NCBI GenBank assembly: GCA_004762155.1
Contig: SIHP01000005.1
Location: forward strand, 186,001 to 250,000
Reading direction: 5' to 3'
Origin: Flavobacteriaceae bacterium
GTDB taxonomy: Bacteria > Bacteroidota > Bacteroidia > Flavobacteriales > Flavobacteriaceae
Length of the DNA stretch: 64,000 nt
The translations under genes were made by a program, and so were the position numbers. The notes under the pieces were generated by a model that was given only the letters and a program-made list of their open reading frames with translations, did not search any database and had not been told where the DNA came from. How positions within the stretch are numbered: the first letter of the stretch is position 1; each line of letters starts with the position of its first letter. Shown piece by piece: positions 16,105-24,698 of the stretch.

Positions 16105-17181
16105 TTGGACACTTCAGAATTTATATTTAAACAAACAGATAATTCAGTAAAAAACGCAAGTTTTACATGGCAAACACCAAGTAATATTGCTTTAGTAAAA
16201 TATTGGGGGAAATCAAATCCGCAATTGCCAAAAAATGCATCTGTAAGTTTTACACTTAACAATTGCCATACAATTACTACAATTACTTTTGAAAAAAAGG
16301 ACTCCAATACTATTAATTTTGAATTGTTTTTTGAAGGGCAAAAAAAAGACGATTTTAAACCAAAAATCGCTAAGTTTTTCGAAAGAATTTTAGAATACTG
16401 TTCTTATATAACCAGTTATAAAATGGTTATAAGTTCAGAAAATTCTTTTCCACACAGTAGCGGAATTGCTTCTTCTGCAAGTGGAATGAGCGCTATTGCT
16501 ATGTGTCTATTAAGTTTAGAAAAACAGTTGAATCCTTCTCTGACGGATATTTATTTCAACAAAAAAGCTTCCTTTTTAGCCCGTTTAGGATCTGGAAGCG
16601 CTAGTAGAAGTATTGAAGGTTCTTTGGTTGTTTGGGGGAATCACCCTGAAATAGAAGGAAGCTCAGACTTATTTGGAATTCCATTTCCGTATAAAGTTCA
16701 TGATATTTTTAAGAACTATCAAGATGCTATTTTGTTAGTTGATAAAGGAGAAAAACAAGTTTCTAGTACCGTTGGACATAATTTAATGCACAATCACCCA
16801 TATGCAGAAAACCGTTTTAAACAAGCCAATGATAATTTAGCAAAACTCTCTAAAATATTACAGAATGGTGATATTAAGGAGTTCATTAATTTAGTAGAAA
16901 GTGAAGCCTTAACATTGCATGCAATGATGTTAACTAGTAATCCGTATTTTATTTTAATGAAGCCAAACACTTTAGAAGTTATTAATAAAATATGGGAATA
17001 TAGAGCTGAAAATGATAGCAATATCTGTTTTACTTTAGATGCTGGTGCAAATGTTCATGTTTTATATCCAGAAAACGAAAAAGAGTTGGTCAATAAATTC
17101 ATTGAAAACACGTTATCTAAGTACTGCCAAAAAAATCAGTATATTTGTGATGAATCAGGTTTTGGTGCTAAACAGCTATAA
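16105..17181 (+). CDS. mvaD: Diphosphomevalonate decarboxylase
   Basis: Converts mevalonate 5-diphosphate to isopentenyl diphosphate with ATP, the last step of the mevalonate pathway. The signature SNIALVKYWGK is at residues 26-36, the phosphate loop SSGIASSASGMSA near 117-129, and the catalytic Asp is in TLDAGANVHVLYP near residue 310. The 358-residue length is right for the family. Translation must start at the TTG at 16105 (MDTSEFIF): no in-frame ATG precedes the conserved motif. Directly upstream of a YwqK-type gene and mevalonate kinase. Confidence 0.95.
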   Translation: MDTSEFIFKQTDNSVKNASFTWQTPSNIALVKYWGKSNPQLPKNASVSFTLNNCHTITTITFEKKDSNTINFELFFEGQKKDDFKPKIAKFFERILEYCSYITSYKMVISSENSFPHSSGIASSASGMSAIAMCLLSLEKQLNPSLTDIYFNKKASFLARLGSGSASRSIEGSLVVWGNHPEIEGSSDLFGIPFPYKVHDIFKNYQDAILLVDKGEKQVSSTVGHNLMHNHPYAENRFKQANDNLAKLSKILQNGDIKEFINLVESEALTLHAMMLTSNPYFILMKPNTLEVINKIWEYRAENDSNICFTLDAGANVHVLYPENEKELVNKFIENTLSKYCQKNQYICDESGFGAKQL

Positions 17182-17202
17182 CCTTTTAAACAAACTACTC
17201 TT

Positions 17203-17622
17203 ATGAAATCCCCTGCAATTTACATTATTATGTTTGTTGTTTTTTTTACTTCTTCTTTAGTAGGACAAGAAAAAACATGGTTGGATAAAAATTCGAAAAT
17301 CAGCACCAAAGACAGTGCCAAATATTACTTTACCAAAACAAAACTTGGTAACGGATATTGGATTAAAGAATATTATAAAAGTGGTAAAATACATATGGAA
17401 GGGCTGAGTAAAGTGGCCTTAGGATATAAAAAAAACTTTGATGGAGTTATTAATCTTTTTTTTGAAACTGGTGAACTAAAAGAAGAGCAGTTTTATATTG
17501 ATGGAAAAAAAGAAGGTGTTTGGAAAACTTACTATAAAAACGGAAAAATAAAATCAAAAGGTAAATACAGAAACGGAGAGAAAGTAGGCGTTTGGAAAAC
17601 TTTTTATAAAAACGTATACTAA
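17203..17622 (+). CDS. Exported YwqK/MORN-repeat protein
   Basis: A 139-residue secreted protein with a signal peptide (residues 1-21, ending SLVGQ). The mature part carries repeats of the type Y-x-x-G-K-x-x-G-x-W-K, seen as YIDGKKEGVWKTYYKNGKIK and YRNGEKVGVWKTFYKN, typical of the MORN-related YwqK family. Such repeats are common in flavobacterial surface proteins; the database label antitoxin for YwqK is not a safe function call. It lies between two mevalonate genes, 21 bp after mvaD, but has its own stop and a separate promoter follows. Confidence 0.85.
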   Translation: MKSPAIYIIMFVVFFTSSLVGQEKTWLDKNSKISTKDSAKYYFTKTKLGNGYWIKEYYKSGKIHMEGLSKVALGYKKNFDGVINLFFETGELKEEQFYIDGKKEGVWKTYYKNGKIKSKGKYRNGEKVGVWKTFYKNVY

Positions 17623-17639
17623 TCAACTAATTTTCAATG

Positions 17640-17647
17640 TATTTTTG
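17640..17647 (+). promoter_or_regulatory. -7 promoter motif of the mevalonate kinase gene
   Basis: TATTTTTG matches TAnnTTTG and lies 20 bp before the ATG at 17668. Confidence 0.5.
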
Positions 17648-17667
17648 CTTTTTAATAAAAAAAGAAA

Positions 17668-18594
17668 ATGAAAGGACCATTATTTTACGCTAAAATTTTA
17701 TTATTTGGCGAATATGGAATCATAAAAGAATCTAAAGGTTTAGCAATACCTTTTAACTCCTACAAAGGAGCTTTAAAAGACGCTAAAAACCTTACTGGTG
17801 AAGCAAAAAAATCTAATATTAATTTAACTAAATTCTACACCTATCTTGTAAGTTTAGATACGGATTTAGTAGCTTTTGATTTTCAAGAATTAAAAAAAGA
17901 TATTGATGCCGGAATGTATTTCGATTCATCAATTCCTCAAGGATATGGTGTAGGTAGCTCAGGAGCATTAGTTGCTTCTATCTACGACAAATACGCTGCT
18001 GATAAAATTACCGTTTTAGAAAACTTAACACGAGATAAATTATTAAAGTTAAAAGCTATCTTTTCTTTAATGGAATGTTTTTTTCATGGAAAAAGTTCTG
18101 GTTTAGATCCGCTTAACTCTTACTTAAGTTTACCTATTTTAATCAACTCTAAAGAAAATATAGAAGCGACTGGAATTCCATCTCAAAAAGAAGGAAAAGG
18201 AGCTGTTTTTCTATTAGACTCTGAACAAACAGGAGAAACAGAACCGATGGTGAACATTTTTATGAATAAAATGAAAAACGAAGGTTTTAGAAAAATGATA
18301 AGTGAAGAATTCTCTTTATATACTGATGCGTGTATTGATGACTTTTTAAAAGGAAACATCAAATCTTTATTTGGAAATGTAAAAAACTTATCTAAAGTTG
18401 TTTTTACAAACTTTAAACCTATGATTCCTACTGCTTTTCATAAAGTGTGGGAAAAAGGAATACAATCAAACGATTATTATTTAAAACTTTGTGGCTCTGG
18501 TGGTGGAGGTTATATTTTAGGTTTTACTGAAGATTATAATAAAGCACAAAAAAGCTTAAAAGATTATAAATTAGAATTAGTTTATCGTTTTTAA
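17668..18594 (+). CDS. mvk: Mevalonate kinase (GHMP family)
   Basis: Phosphorylates mevalonate to 5-phosphomevalonate. The 308-residue protein has GHMP motif 1 (KILLFGEYGII, residues 9-19), the phosphate loop PQGYGVGSSGA (90-100), the Asp-containing GKSSGLDPLNSY near residue 152, and the C-terminal glycine-rich motif LCGSGGGGYILG near 280. Flavobacterial proteins of this sequence type are named mevalonate kinase. It is distinct from the GYDIA kinase at 7219-8160. It precedes a UbiA prenyltransferase by 19 bp. Confidence 0.9.
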   Translation: MKGPLFYAKILLFGEYGIIKESKGLAIPFNSYKGALKDAKNLTGEAKKSNINLTKFYTYLVSLDTDLVAFDFQELKKDIDAGMYFDSSIPQGYGVGSSGALVASIYDKYAADKITVLENLTRDKLLKLKAIFSLMECFFHGKSSGLDPLNSYLSLPILINSKENIEATGIPSQKEGKGAVFLLDSEQTGETEPMVNIFMNKMKNEGFRKMISEEFSLYTDACIDDFLKGNIKSLFGNVKNLSKVVFTNFKPMIPTAFHKVWEKGIQSNDYYLKLCGSGGGGYILGFTEDYNKAQKSLKDYKLELVYRF

Positions 18595-18613
18595 TTTCTA
18601 TTAAGGATTTTCT

Positions 18614-19528
18614 ATGAACAGTCCTAAAGCATATAATTTTTTCAAAAAAACTTTCAGCTTAATATCAGCTGTTCGTGGATATAATATTATAATATTAATA
18701 GCTGCTCAATACCTTGCAGCTATTTTTATTTTTTCAGAAAAAAAGGCTTTAAAACCTGTACTTTTTGATTGGCATTTATTTTATTTAGTAATAGCTACTG
18801 TATGCGTTATTGCTGCAGGATACATTATCAATAATTTTTATGACACAAATGCTGACAAAATCAATAGACCGTTAAAACACGGCGTGGACTCTTACGTAAA
18901 ACAAGAAACCAAACTCTCTTTTTATTTCTTTTTAAATTTTCTCGGATTTAGTTTTGGCTGGTTAGTTTCTTGGAGAGCAGCTTTATTTTTTTCTCTATAC
19001 ATATTTGCTATTTGGTTTTATTCTCATAAACTTAAAAAACATGCTTTAATAGGATTAATAAGCGTTACAACTCTTACAATACTTCCTTTTTTTGTTATAT
19101 TTATTCATTACAAAAATTTCTCTAAAGTAATTTTCGTACATGCTTTCTTTCTCTTTTTTGTTATTTTAACTCGTGAGTTAATTAAAGATTTAGAGAATAT
19201 GAAAGGGGCTATTCTTAATAACTACAACACATTTCCTGTTGTTTATGGAGAACAAAAAACAAAAAAAATTATCACTCTTTTTTTAACTCTAACATTACTA
19301 CCTATAATTATATTATTCAACTACCCAGCAATCCATTACATGAAATACTATTTTTACTTTGCTGGCATAGTTTTACTTTTTGTAGGTATTTATGTTTGGA
19401 AATCTAATACAAGAAAACAATATATTTTATTACATAATATTTTAAAAATATTACTATTAATTGGTGTTTTTAGCCTTCTTTTTATTGATAAATCTTTATT
19501 AATAGACAAAGTGATTCCTGATTTATAG
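18614..19528 (+). CDS. UbiA-family prenyltransferase (geranylgeranylglycerol-phosphate geranylgeranyltransferase-like)
   Basis: A 304-residue integral membrane enzyme that attaches a polyprenyl chain from its diphosphate to an acceptor. The first Asp-rich motif, NNFYDTNADKINRP (near residues 74-87), and a second one, RELIKDLENMKG (near 193-204), are both visible among about eight hydrophobic segments. Relatives in Bacteroidota are often named geranylgeranylglycerol-phosphate geranylgeranyltransferase, but the acceptor is not proven. Position right after mevalonate kinase matches an isoprenoid user. Confidence 0.85.
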   Translation: MNSPKAYNFFKKTFSLISAVRGYNIIILIAAQYLAAIFIFSEKKALKPVLFDWHLFYLVIATVCVIAAGYIINNFYDTNADKINRPLKHGVDSYVKQETKLSFYFFLNFLGFSFGWLVSWRAALFFSLYIFAIWFYSHKLKKHALIGLISVTTLTILPFFVIFIHYKNFSKVIFVHAFFLFFVILTRELIKDLENMKGAILNNYNTFPVVYGEQKTKKIITLFLTLTLLPIIILFNYPAIHYMKYYFYFAGIVLLFVGIYVWKSNTRKQYILLHNILKILLLIGVFSLLFIDKSLLIDKVIPDL

Positions 19529-19549
19529 TGATAATCAAATATTTAAACG

Positions 19550-19557
19550 TAAATTTG
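19550..19557 (+). promoter_or_regulatory. -7 promoter motif of the pseudouridine synthase gene
   Basis: TAAATTTG matches TAnnTTTG, 21 bp before the ATG at 19579. Confidence 0.5.
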
Positions 19558-19578
19558 CGCCCATTTTAAAATTTAAAG

Positions 19579-20418
19579 ATGAATAAAAATAACTCGTCGA
19601 GAGGACGACAAGCTGGTAAGAACAGCGCTCCTCAAAACAAAAAAAGGTTTAATTCAAGCCCAAAAAAAACGAAACAAAACACAAAACCTTCTTCTGAAAA
19701 GAAAGAAGATTCTGGTATTCGTTTAAACAAATTTATTTCAAATTCAGGAATTTGTTCTCGTAGAGAAGCTGATACATATATTGAACATGGAAGCGTTACC
19801 GTAAACAGTAATTTGGTTACGGAAATGGGATACAAAGTACAACCTGGTGACCAAGTTCGTTTTGATGGGTCTTTAATTTCTATAGAACAAAAGCGTTATA
19901 TTCTATTAAACAAACCTAAAAACTACATCACTACTATGGAAGATGATAGAGGTAGAAAAACAGTTATGGAGTTAATAGATAATGCTACTAAAGAACGTAT
20001 TTATCCTGTTGGTCGATTAGATAGAAATACAACTGGTTTATTATTATTTACCAATGATGGTGAACTTGCTAAAAAGTTAACACATCCAAAACATAATGTA
20101 CGAAAACTTTATCATGCATCTTTAGACAAAAAACTTTCTTTAGCTGACCTAGACAAATTAAGAGGCGAAGTAATTATTGAAGGTAGAAAAGTTTTTATTG
20201 ATGCTGTTTCTTATGTTGAAGGCGAAAGAAAAACAGAAGTTGGTATTGAAATACATTCTGGAAGAAACCGTATTGTTCGTAAAATATTCGAAAACTATGG
20301 ATATACAGTTACAAAACTAGATAGAGTAGTGTTCTCTGGTCTAACCAAAAAGAACTTACCTCGTGGTAGATGGAGAGAATTAACAGAATTAGAACTTAGT
20401 AATTTAAAAATGATATAA
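19579..20418 (+). CDS. rRNA pseudouridine synthase, RluB/RsuA type
   Basis: Isomerises a specific uridine in rRNA. After a very basic, low-complexity N-terminal extension (residues 1-45, rich in Lys, Asn, Ser, Arg), there is an S4 RNA-binding domain (IRLNKFISNSGICSRREADTYI) and the catalytic domain with GRLDRNTTGLLLFTNDGEL, where the Asp is the nucleophile. RluB, RluE and RluF share these motifs, so the exact site cannot be told. 279 residues; such basic N-terminal tails are common in Bacteroidota members. Confidence 0.92.
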   Translation: MNKNNSSRGRQAGKNSAPQNKKRFNSSPKKTKQNTKPSSEKKEDSGIRLNKFISNSGICSRREADTYIEHGSVTVNSNLVTEMGYKVQPGDQVRFDGSLISIEQKRYILLNKPKNYITTMEDDRGRKTVMELIDNATKERIYPVGRLDRNTTGLLLFTNDGELAKKLTHPKHNVRKLYHASLDKKLSLADLDKLRGEVIIEGRKVFIDAVSYVEGERKTEVGIEIHSGRNRIVRKIFENYGYTVTKLDRVVFSGLTKKNLPRGRWRELTELELSNLKMI

Positions 20419-20428
20419 TTTTTTACGG

Positions 20429-20884
20429 ATGATTGTAGAAAACTTAAAAAAACAAATAGATAGTATTATTAATAACACAAATACCTTAGAAAGTCAATTA
20501 CAAGGTATTTGTGATTATTTAAAATCTGAAATTAATTATTATGATTGGGTTGGGTTTTATTTCAAAAACGGAGATAAAGAAGAACTTAAACTAGCTCAAT
20601 ACGCTGGCGAAGAAACAGAACATACTATAATTCCTTTTGGAAAAGGAATATGCGGACAAGTAGCAGTTAGCAATAAAAACTTTGTTGTACAAGACGTAAA
20701 TGAGCAAGACAATTATATTTCTTGTGGCTGGAAAGTAAAATCTGAAATTGTAATTCCAATTTTTGTTAACGATGAAAATGTTGGTCAAATAGACATTGAT
20801 TCACATACTGTTAACCCATTTACAGAAAAAGATGAAGAATTATTAGAATATATTTGTAAAAAAGTTTCTTTTTTACAAATATAA
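20429..20884 (+). CDS. GAF-domain free methionine-(R)-sulfoxide reductase
   Basis: Reduces free methionine-R-sulfoxide, an oxidative-stress repair step. The whole 151-residue protein is one GAF domain. Two expected cysteines are seen: Cys75 in GKGICGQVA and Cys99 in NYISCGWKVKSEIVIPI. The third family Cys between them, present in the E. coli enzyme, is absent (SNKNFVVQDV). SEIVIPI and the DIDS motif near residue 125 also fit fRMsr. It starts 10 bp after the pseudouridine synthase stop, so is probably cotranscribed. Confidence 0.88.
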   Translation: MIVENLKKQIDSIINNTNTLESQLQGICDYLKSEINYYDWVGFYFKNGDKEELKLAQYAGEETEHTIIPFGKGICGQVAVSNKNFVVQDVNEQDNYISCGWKVKSEIVIPIFVNDENVGQIDIDSHTVNPFTEKDEELLEYICKKVSFLQI

Positions 20885-20896
20885 AACCATAATTAC

Positions 20897-20926
20897 TTGG
20901 TAGTTAGGGATTTTTAATTATATTTG
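20897..20926 (+). promoter_or_regulatory. Complete Bacteroidota promoter (TTG-N19-TATATTTG)
   Basis: A TTG at 20897-20899 is followed after 19 nt by TATATTTG at 20919-20926. This is one of the best matches to the two-part Bacteroidota promoter in the window. It begins 13 bp after the fRMsr stop and drives toward the 38-codon gene at 20976. Confidence 0.65.
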
Positions 20927-20927
20927 G

Positions 20928-20945
20928 TTTGTTGTTCGCAACAAA
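20928..20945 (+). promoter_or_regulatory. Leader hairpin with TTCG tetraloop
   Basis: A perfect 7-bp stem, TTTGTTG with CAACAAA, closes a TTCG loop, an exceptionally stable RNA tetraloop. It lies at the expected 5' end of the transcript made from the promoter at 20897-20926. Confidence 0.55.
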
Positions 20946-20975
20946 TGTCCCATATTAATTAATTCCCCACTTAAA

Positions 20976-21092
20976 ATGAATAAGCAATTCCCTACTTATG
21001 AAGTTTTGTGTACTACCGCAAAACCAGAAAAACTAACTTTTTTACAAAAATTTTCATACTGGCTTAGAGATCTTATAGAAAAAGCCGAATAG
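20976..21092 (+). CDS. 38-residue small protein of unknown function
   Basis: Too short for routine gene calling; I translated it by hand. The protein begins MNKQFPTYEVLCTTAKPEKL, continues with an aromatic amphipathic helix (TFLQKFSYWLRDLIEKAE) and ends with TAG at 21090-21092. It has no signal peptide and is not a family I recognise. Support comes from context: its own complete promoter 50 bp upstream and a perfect terminator 18 bp downstream. The transcript could also act as a small RNA. Confidence in the gene is moderate. Confidence 0.6.
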   Translation: MNKQFPTYEVLCTTAKPEKLTFLQKFSYWLRDLIEKAE

Positions 21093-21110
21093 ATTATTTT
21101 TAAAAAGATA

Positions 21111-21150
21111 AAAAACCGAAAAAATGATATCATTTTTTCGGTTTTTTTTT
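21111..21150. terminator. Perfect hairpin terminator after the small gene
   Basis: An uninterrupted 18-bp palindrome (21111-21128 with 21129-21146), core ACCGAAAAAATGAT and its complement, ending in ten Ts. It isolates the small gene from purH. Confidence 0.85.
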
Positions 21151-21226
21151 GTGTAATATCTATACCTTTTTCTATTGTGTACACTTATTAGTTTTATTAG
21201 TTTTGTGGCTTAACAACAACACAATA

Positions 21227-22753
21227 ATGAGCAATTCAAAAACAATCAAATCAGCGTTAATTTCTGTTTTTCATAAAGACGGATTAGAACCTATCGTTAA
21301 AAAACTAAACGACTTAGGTGTTACTATTTATTCTACTGGAGGAACAGAAAAATTCATTAAAGACTTAGGTATTAATGTAGTTCCTGTAGAAGATGTTACT
21401 TCATACCCATCAATATTAGGTGGTAGAGTAAAAACATTACATCCTAAAGTTTTTGGAGGTATTTTAAACCGACAAGATCATGATGGAGATATTGCTGAAA
21501 TGGAAGAATATCAAATACCTCAATTAGATTTAGTAATTGTAGATTTATATCCTTTTGAAAAAACAGTTGCTTCTGGAGCACCTGAACAAGATATTATTGA
21601 AAAAATTGATATCGGAGGAATTTCATTAATTAGAGCTGCTGCTAAAAACTTTAAAGACACAGTTATAGTTTCTTCAATGGAACAATACAATGATCTTTTA
21701 ACAATAATCTCTAACAGTAACGGAGCTACATCAATATCAGAAAGAAAAAAATTTGCAAGTAAAGCTTTTAATATTTCTTCTCATTACGATACAGCAATCT
21801 TCAACTATTTTAACGAAGATGAAATCGTTTATAAAGCGAGTGAAACAACATCTAAAGTTCTTCGCTATGGAGAGAATCCTCATCAGAAAGGATATTTCTT
21901 TGGTGATTTAGACGCTATGTTTGATAAGTTACACGGAAAAGAATTAAGTTACAACAACCTATTAGATGTAGATGCTGCCGTAAACTTAATGAATGAGTTT
22001 AAAAACGGAGACCCTACATTTGCTGTTTTAAAACACAATAATGCTTGTGGTTTTGCACAACGCAAAACAATTAAAGAAGCGTATGTAGATGCTTTAGCTG
22101 GAGATCCAGTTTCTGCTTTTGGAGGTGTTTTAATAGCAAATACAATAATAGATAAAGAAACTGCAAGCGAAATTCATAAATTATTTTGCGAAGTAGTTAT
22201 TGCTCCTGCATATGATGCAGATGCTTTAAAAGTTTTAAAAGGAAAGAAAAATAGAGTCATTCTAATTCAAAAAGAAGTAGCATTACCTACAGAAACCGTA
22301 AGAACTGCTTTAAATGGTCTATTAATTCAAGATAAAGACAATAAAACAGACGTTATTGAAGATGTAACTTACGCTACAGACAATAAACCTTCTGAAAGCG
22401 AGTTAGAAGATCTGTTATTTGCTTCAAAAATTTGTAAGCATACTAAATCTAACACTATCGTTTTAACAAAAAACAAACAATTATTTGCAAGTGGAACAGG
22501 ACAAACAAGTCGTGTTGATGCATTAAGACACGCTATTGAAAAAGCCACTAGTTTTGGATTTGACTTAAATGGATCCGTTATGGCTAGTGATGCATTTTTC
22601 CCTTTCCCTGATTGTGTAGAAATTGCGGATAAAGCTGGTATTAAAAGTGTTATTCAACCAGGAGGATCTATAAAAGATCAATTGAGTATTGACTACTGCA
22701 ATGAACACAATGTATCAATGATATTCACTGGAACAAGACATTTTAAACATTAA
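21227..22753 (+). CDS. purH: Bifunctional AICAR transformylase/IMP cyclohydrolase
   Basis: Catalyses the last two steps of IMP synthesis. The N-terminal MGS-like cyclohydrolase domain shows YSTGGTEKFIKDLG and GGRVKTLHPKVFGG; the AICAR transformylase domain shows LRYGENPHQKGYF, KHNNACGFA, DPVSAFGG and the end motif QPGGSIKD. From the ATG at 21227 (MSNSKTIKSALIS) the protein has 508 residues, the normal size. A frame-open extension back to 21149 encodes unrelated hydrophobic residues and crosses the preceding terminator, so I reject it. It stands alone, not in a pur operon. Confidence 0.97.
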   Translation: MSNSKTIKSALISVFHKDGLEPIVKKLNDLGVTIYSTGGTEKFIKDLGINVVPVEDVTSYPSILGGRVKTLHPKVFGGILNRQDHDGDIAEMEEYQIPQLDLVIVDLYPFEKTVASGAPEQDIIEKIDIGGISLIRAAAKNFKDTVIVSSMEQYNDLLTIISNSNGATSISERKKFASKAFNISSHYDTAIFNYFNEDEIVYKASETTSKVLRYGENPHQKGYFFGDLDAMFDKLHGKELSYNNLLDVDAAVNLMNEFKNGDPTFAVLKHNNACGFAQRKTIKEAYVDALAGDPVSAFGGVLIANTIIDKETASEIHKLFCEVVIAPAYDADALKVLKGKKNRVILIQKEVALPTETVRTALNGLLIQDKDNKTDVIEDVTYATDNKPSESELEDLLFASKICKHTKSNTIVLTKNKQLFASGTGQTSRVDALRHAIEKATSFGFDLNGSVMASDAFFPFPDCVEIADKAGIKSVIQPGGSIKDQLSIDYCNEHNVSMIFTGTRHFKH

Positions 22754-22786
22754 TTTTTTTGATGTAAAAACAAGCATATTTTTTTA

Positions 22787-22794
22787 TAGATTTG
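22787..22794 (+). promoter_or_regulatory. -7 promoter motif of the mre/mrd cluster
   Basis: TAGATTTG (TAnnTTTG) with a TTTG at 22758-22761, 25 nt upstream, somewhat wider than the usual spacing. It lies 38 bp before the mreB ATG. Confidence 0.5.
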
Positions 22795-22832
22795 TTAGAA
22801 TACATCAACTTTAGAAAAAACAAAGATATTTT

Positions 22833-23861
22833 ATGGGATTTTTCGATTTTATGACAGAGGATATTGCTATTGATTTAGGAACTGCAAACACCTTAATTAT
22901 TCATAATGGTAAAGTTGTAATTGATAACCCCTCCATTGTTGCACAAAACCGAATGACCGGTAAAATTATTGCAACAGGGAAGGATGCTCGTCAAATGCAA
23001 GGAAAAACTCATGAAAACATAAAAACTATCCGTCCTTTAAAAGATGGAGTTATTGCAGATTTTCATGCTTCTGAAGAGATGATTAAAGAATTTATCAAAC
23101 AAATTCCTGCAATAAGAAAAAAAATATTTCCTCCTTCATTAAGAATGGTAATTTGTATCCCTTCTGGAATTACAGAAGTTGAAAAACGTGCTGTTATTGA
23201 TTCTGCAAGACATATGAGGGCTAATGAAATTTATCTTATCTACGAACCAATGGCTGCGGCCATTGGTGTAGGTATTGATATTATGGAACCTAAAGGAAAT
23301 ATGATTATTGATATAGGTGGTGGTACTACAGAAATTGCCGTTATTGCATTGGCTGGTATTGTTTGTGATCAATCTGTAAAAGTTGCTGGTGATTTATTTA
23401 CTAGTGATATCATGTATTACATGAGAACGCAACACAATTTACATGTTGGAGAAACTACTGCTGAAAAAATTAAAATTAATATTGGTGCAGCTACAGAAGA
23501 TTTAGATGATGCTCCTGAAGATTTAATGGTTCAAGGTCGTGATTTATTGAGTGGTAAACCAAAACAAGTACAAGTTTCCTTTAGAGAAATAGCTAAAGCA
23601 TTAGATAAGTCTATTTTAAGAATTGAAGATGCTGTTATGGAAACATTATCTAAAACACCTCCTGAATTAGCAGCTGATATTTACAATACTGGTATTTACC
23701 TTGCCGGTGGAGGATCTATGCTACGTGGCCTAGACAAACGTTTATCTCGTAAAACAGACTTACCTGTTTATGTTGCAGAAGATCCTTTAAGAGCTGTTGT
23801 TCGTGGAACAGGAATTGCCTTAAAAGACTTAAACAAATACAAGAGTGTATTAATTAAATAA
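22833..23861 (+). CDS. mreB: Rod-shape determining actin homologue MreB
   Basis: Bacterial actin that forms membrane-bound filaments and guides lateral cell-wall synthesis. The 342 residues match the family. Nucleotide-binding motifs are clear: phosphate 1 DLGTANTLI (residues ~14-22), phosphate 2 DIGGGTTEIAV (~163-173) and the adenosine motif LAGGGSMLRGLD (~291-302). The amphipathic start MGFFDFM suits membrane attachment. First gene of a five-gene run whose order (mreB-mreC-mreD-mrdA-mrdB) is the classic elongasome cluster. Confidence 0.98.
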   Translation: MGFFDFMTEDIAIDLGTANTLIIHNGKVVIDNPSIVAQNRMTGKIIATGKDARQMQGKTHENIKTIRPLKDGVIADFHASEEMIKEFIKQIPAIRKKIFPPSLRMVICIPSGITEVEKRAVIDSARHMRANEIYLIYEPMAAAIGVGIDIMEPKGNMIIDIGGGTTEIAVIALAGIVCDQSVKVAGDLFTSDIMYYMRTQHNLHVGETTAEKIKINIGAATEDLDDAPEDLMVQGRDLLSGKPKQVQVSFREIAKALDKSILRIEDAVMETLSKTPPELAADIYNTGIYLAGGGSMLRGLDKRLSRKTDLPVYVAEDPLRAVVRGTGIALKDLNKYKSVLIK

Positions 23862-23867
23862 TACTGT

Positions 23868-24698
23868 ATGCAGCAGCTTATTTTTTTTATTCGGAAATAT
23901 AAATATTTCCTTTATTTTCTGTTGCTACAAATTATAGCATTTTCTTTAACTATAAATAATCATAGTTTTCATAAAAGTAAATTTGTTAGCTCTGCCAATT
24001 ATATAACTGGAGGAATTAATAACAAAACATCTTCTATTTCGGAATATTTAAATTTAAAATCTGAAAACACAATTCTTGTAGAGGAAAATAAACAGCTAAA
24101 AAATAAAGTAGAAAAATTATTATTCAGCATTAAAAACCCTGTCACTTCACCTTTAAAAGACACTCTAAACCCACTCCTACAATTTGAGTATGTTAACGGA
24201 AAAACGATAGCAAATGAATATAGCAAAACTTATAATTACCTAACTATAAACCGTGGTAAAAACCATGGAATTAAACCAGAAATGGCAGTTGTTAATTCTA
24301 AAGGTATTATTGGTATTACAGATTATAGCTCTAACAAATATAGTAGAGTACAATCAATATTAAATAAGAACAGTAAAATTAATGCTAAATTCAAAAATAG
24401 CGATCACTTTGGAACATTAACCTGGAATGCCAAAGACTATAACATTGTACAATTGGAAGATATTCCAAGACAAGCTGTTTATAAAACTGGAGACACAATT
24501 ATAACTGGAGGAAAATCAACAATTTTTCCAGAAGGAATTCTTATTGGAACAATATTAGAAAATTTAGAAAGTGCATCTGCATTAAACGTCATCAATATAA
24601 AATTGTTTAATGACATGAGCAATATTGGACCTATATACACAATAAAGAACTTTGATAAAGAAGAAATTGAAAATTTAGAAACAAATTTTAATGAATAA
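23868..24698 (+). CDS. mreC: Rod-shape determining protein MreC
   Basis: Bitopic periplasmic scaffold of the elongasome linking MreB to PBP2. One N-terminal membrane helix (about residues 12-30) is followed by a coiled coil (ENTILVEENKQLKNKVEKLL) and the beta-rich MreC domain, with TINRGKNHGIKPEMAVVNSKGIIG and later TGGKSTIFPEGILIGTI, which are good MreC signatures. 276 residues, normal. It starts 6 bp after mreB and overlaps mreD by 8 bp. Confidence 0.95.
   Translation: MQQLIFFIRKYKYFLYFLLLQIIAFSLTINNHSFHKSKFVSSANYITGGINNKTSSISEYLNLKSENTILVEENKQLKNKVEKLLFSIKNPVTSPLKDTLNPLLQFEYVNGKTIANEYSKTYNYLTINRGKNHGIKPEMAVVNSKGIIGITDYSSNKYSRVQSILNKNSKINAKFKNSDHFGTLTWNAKDYNIVQLEDIPRQAVYKTGDTIITGGKSTIFPEGILIGTILENLESASALNVINIKLFNDMSNIGPIYTIKNFDKEEIENLETNFNE

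Noticed and set aside
21149..21226. N-terminal extension of purH
   Set aside because: It crosses the end of a strong terminator, reads as unrelated hydrophobic residues, and purH homologues begin at MSNSK-like sequence at 21227.
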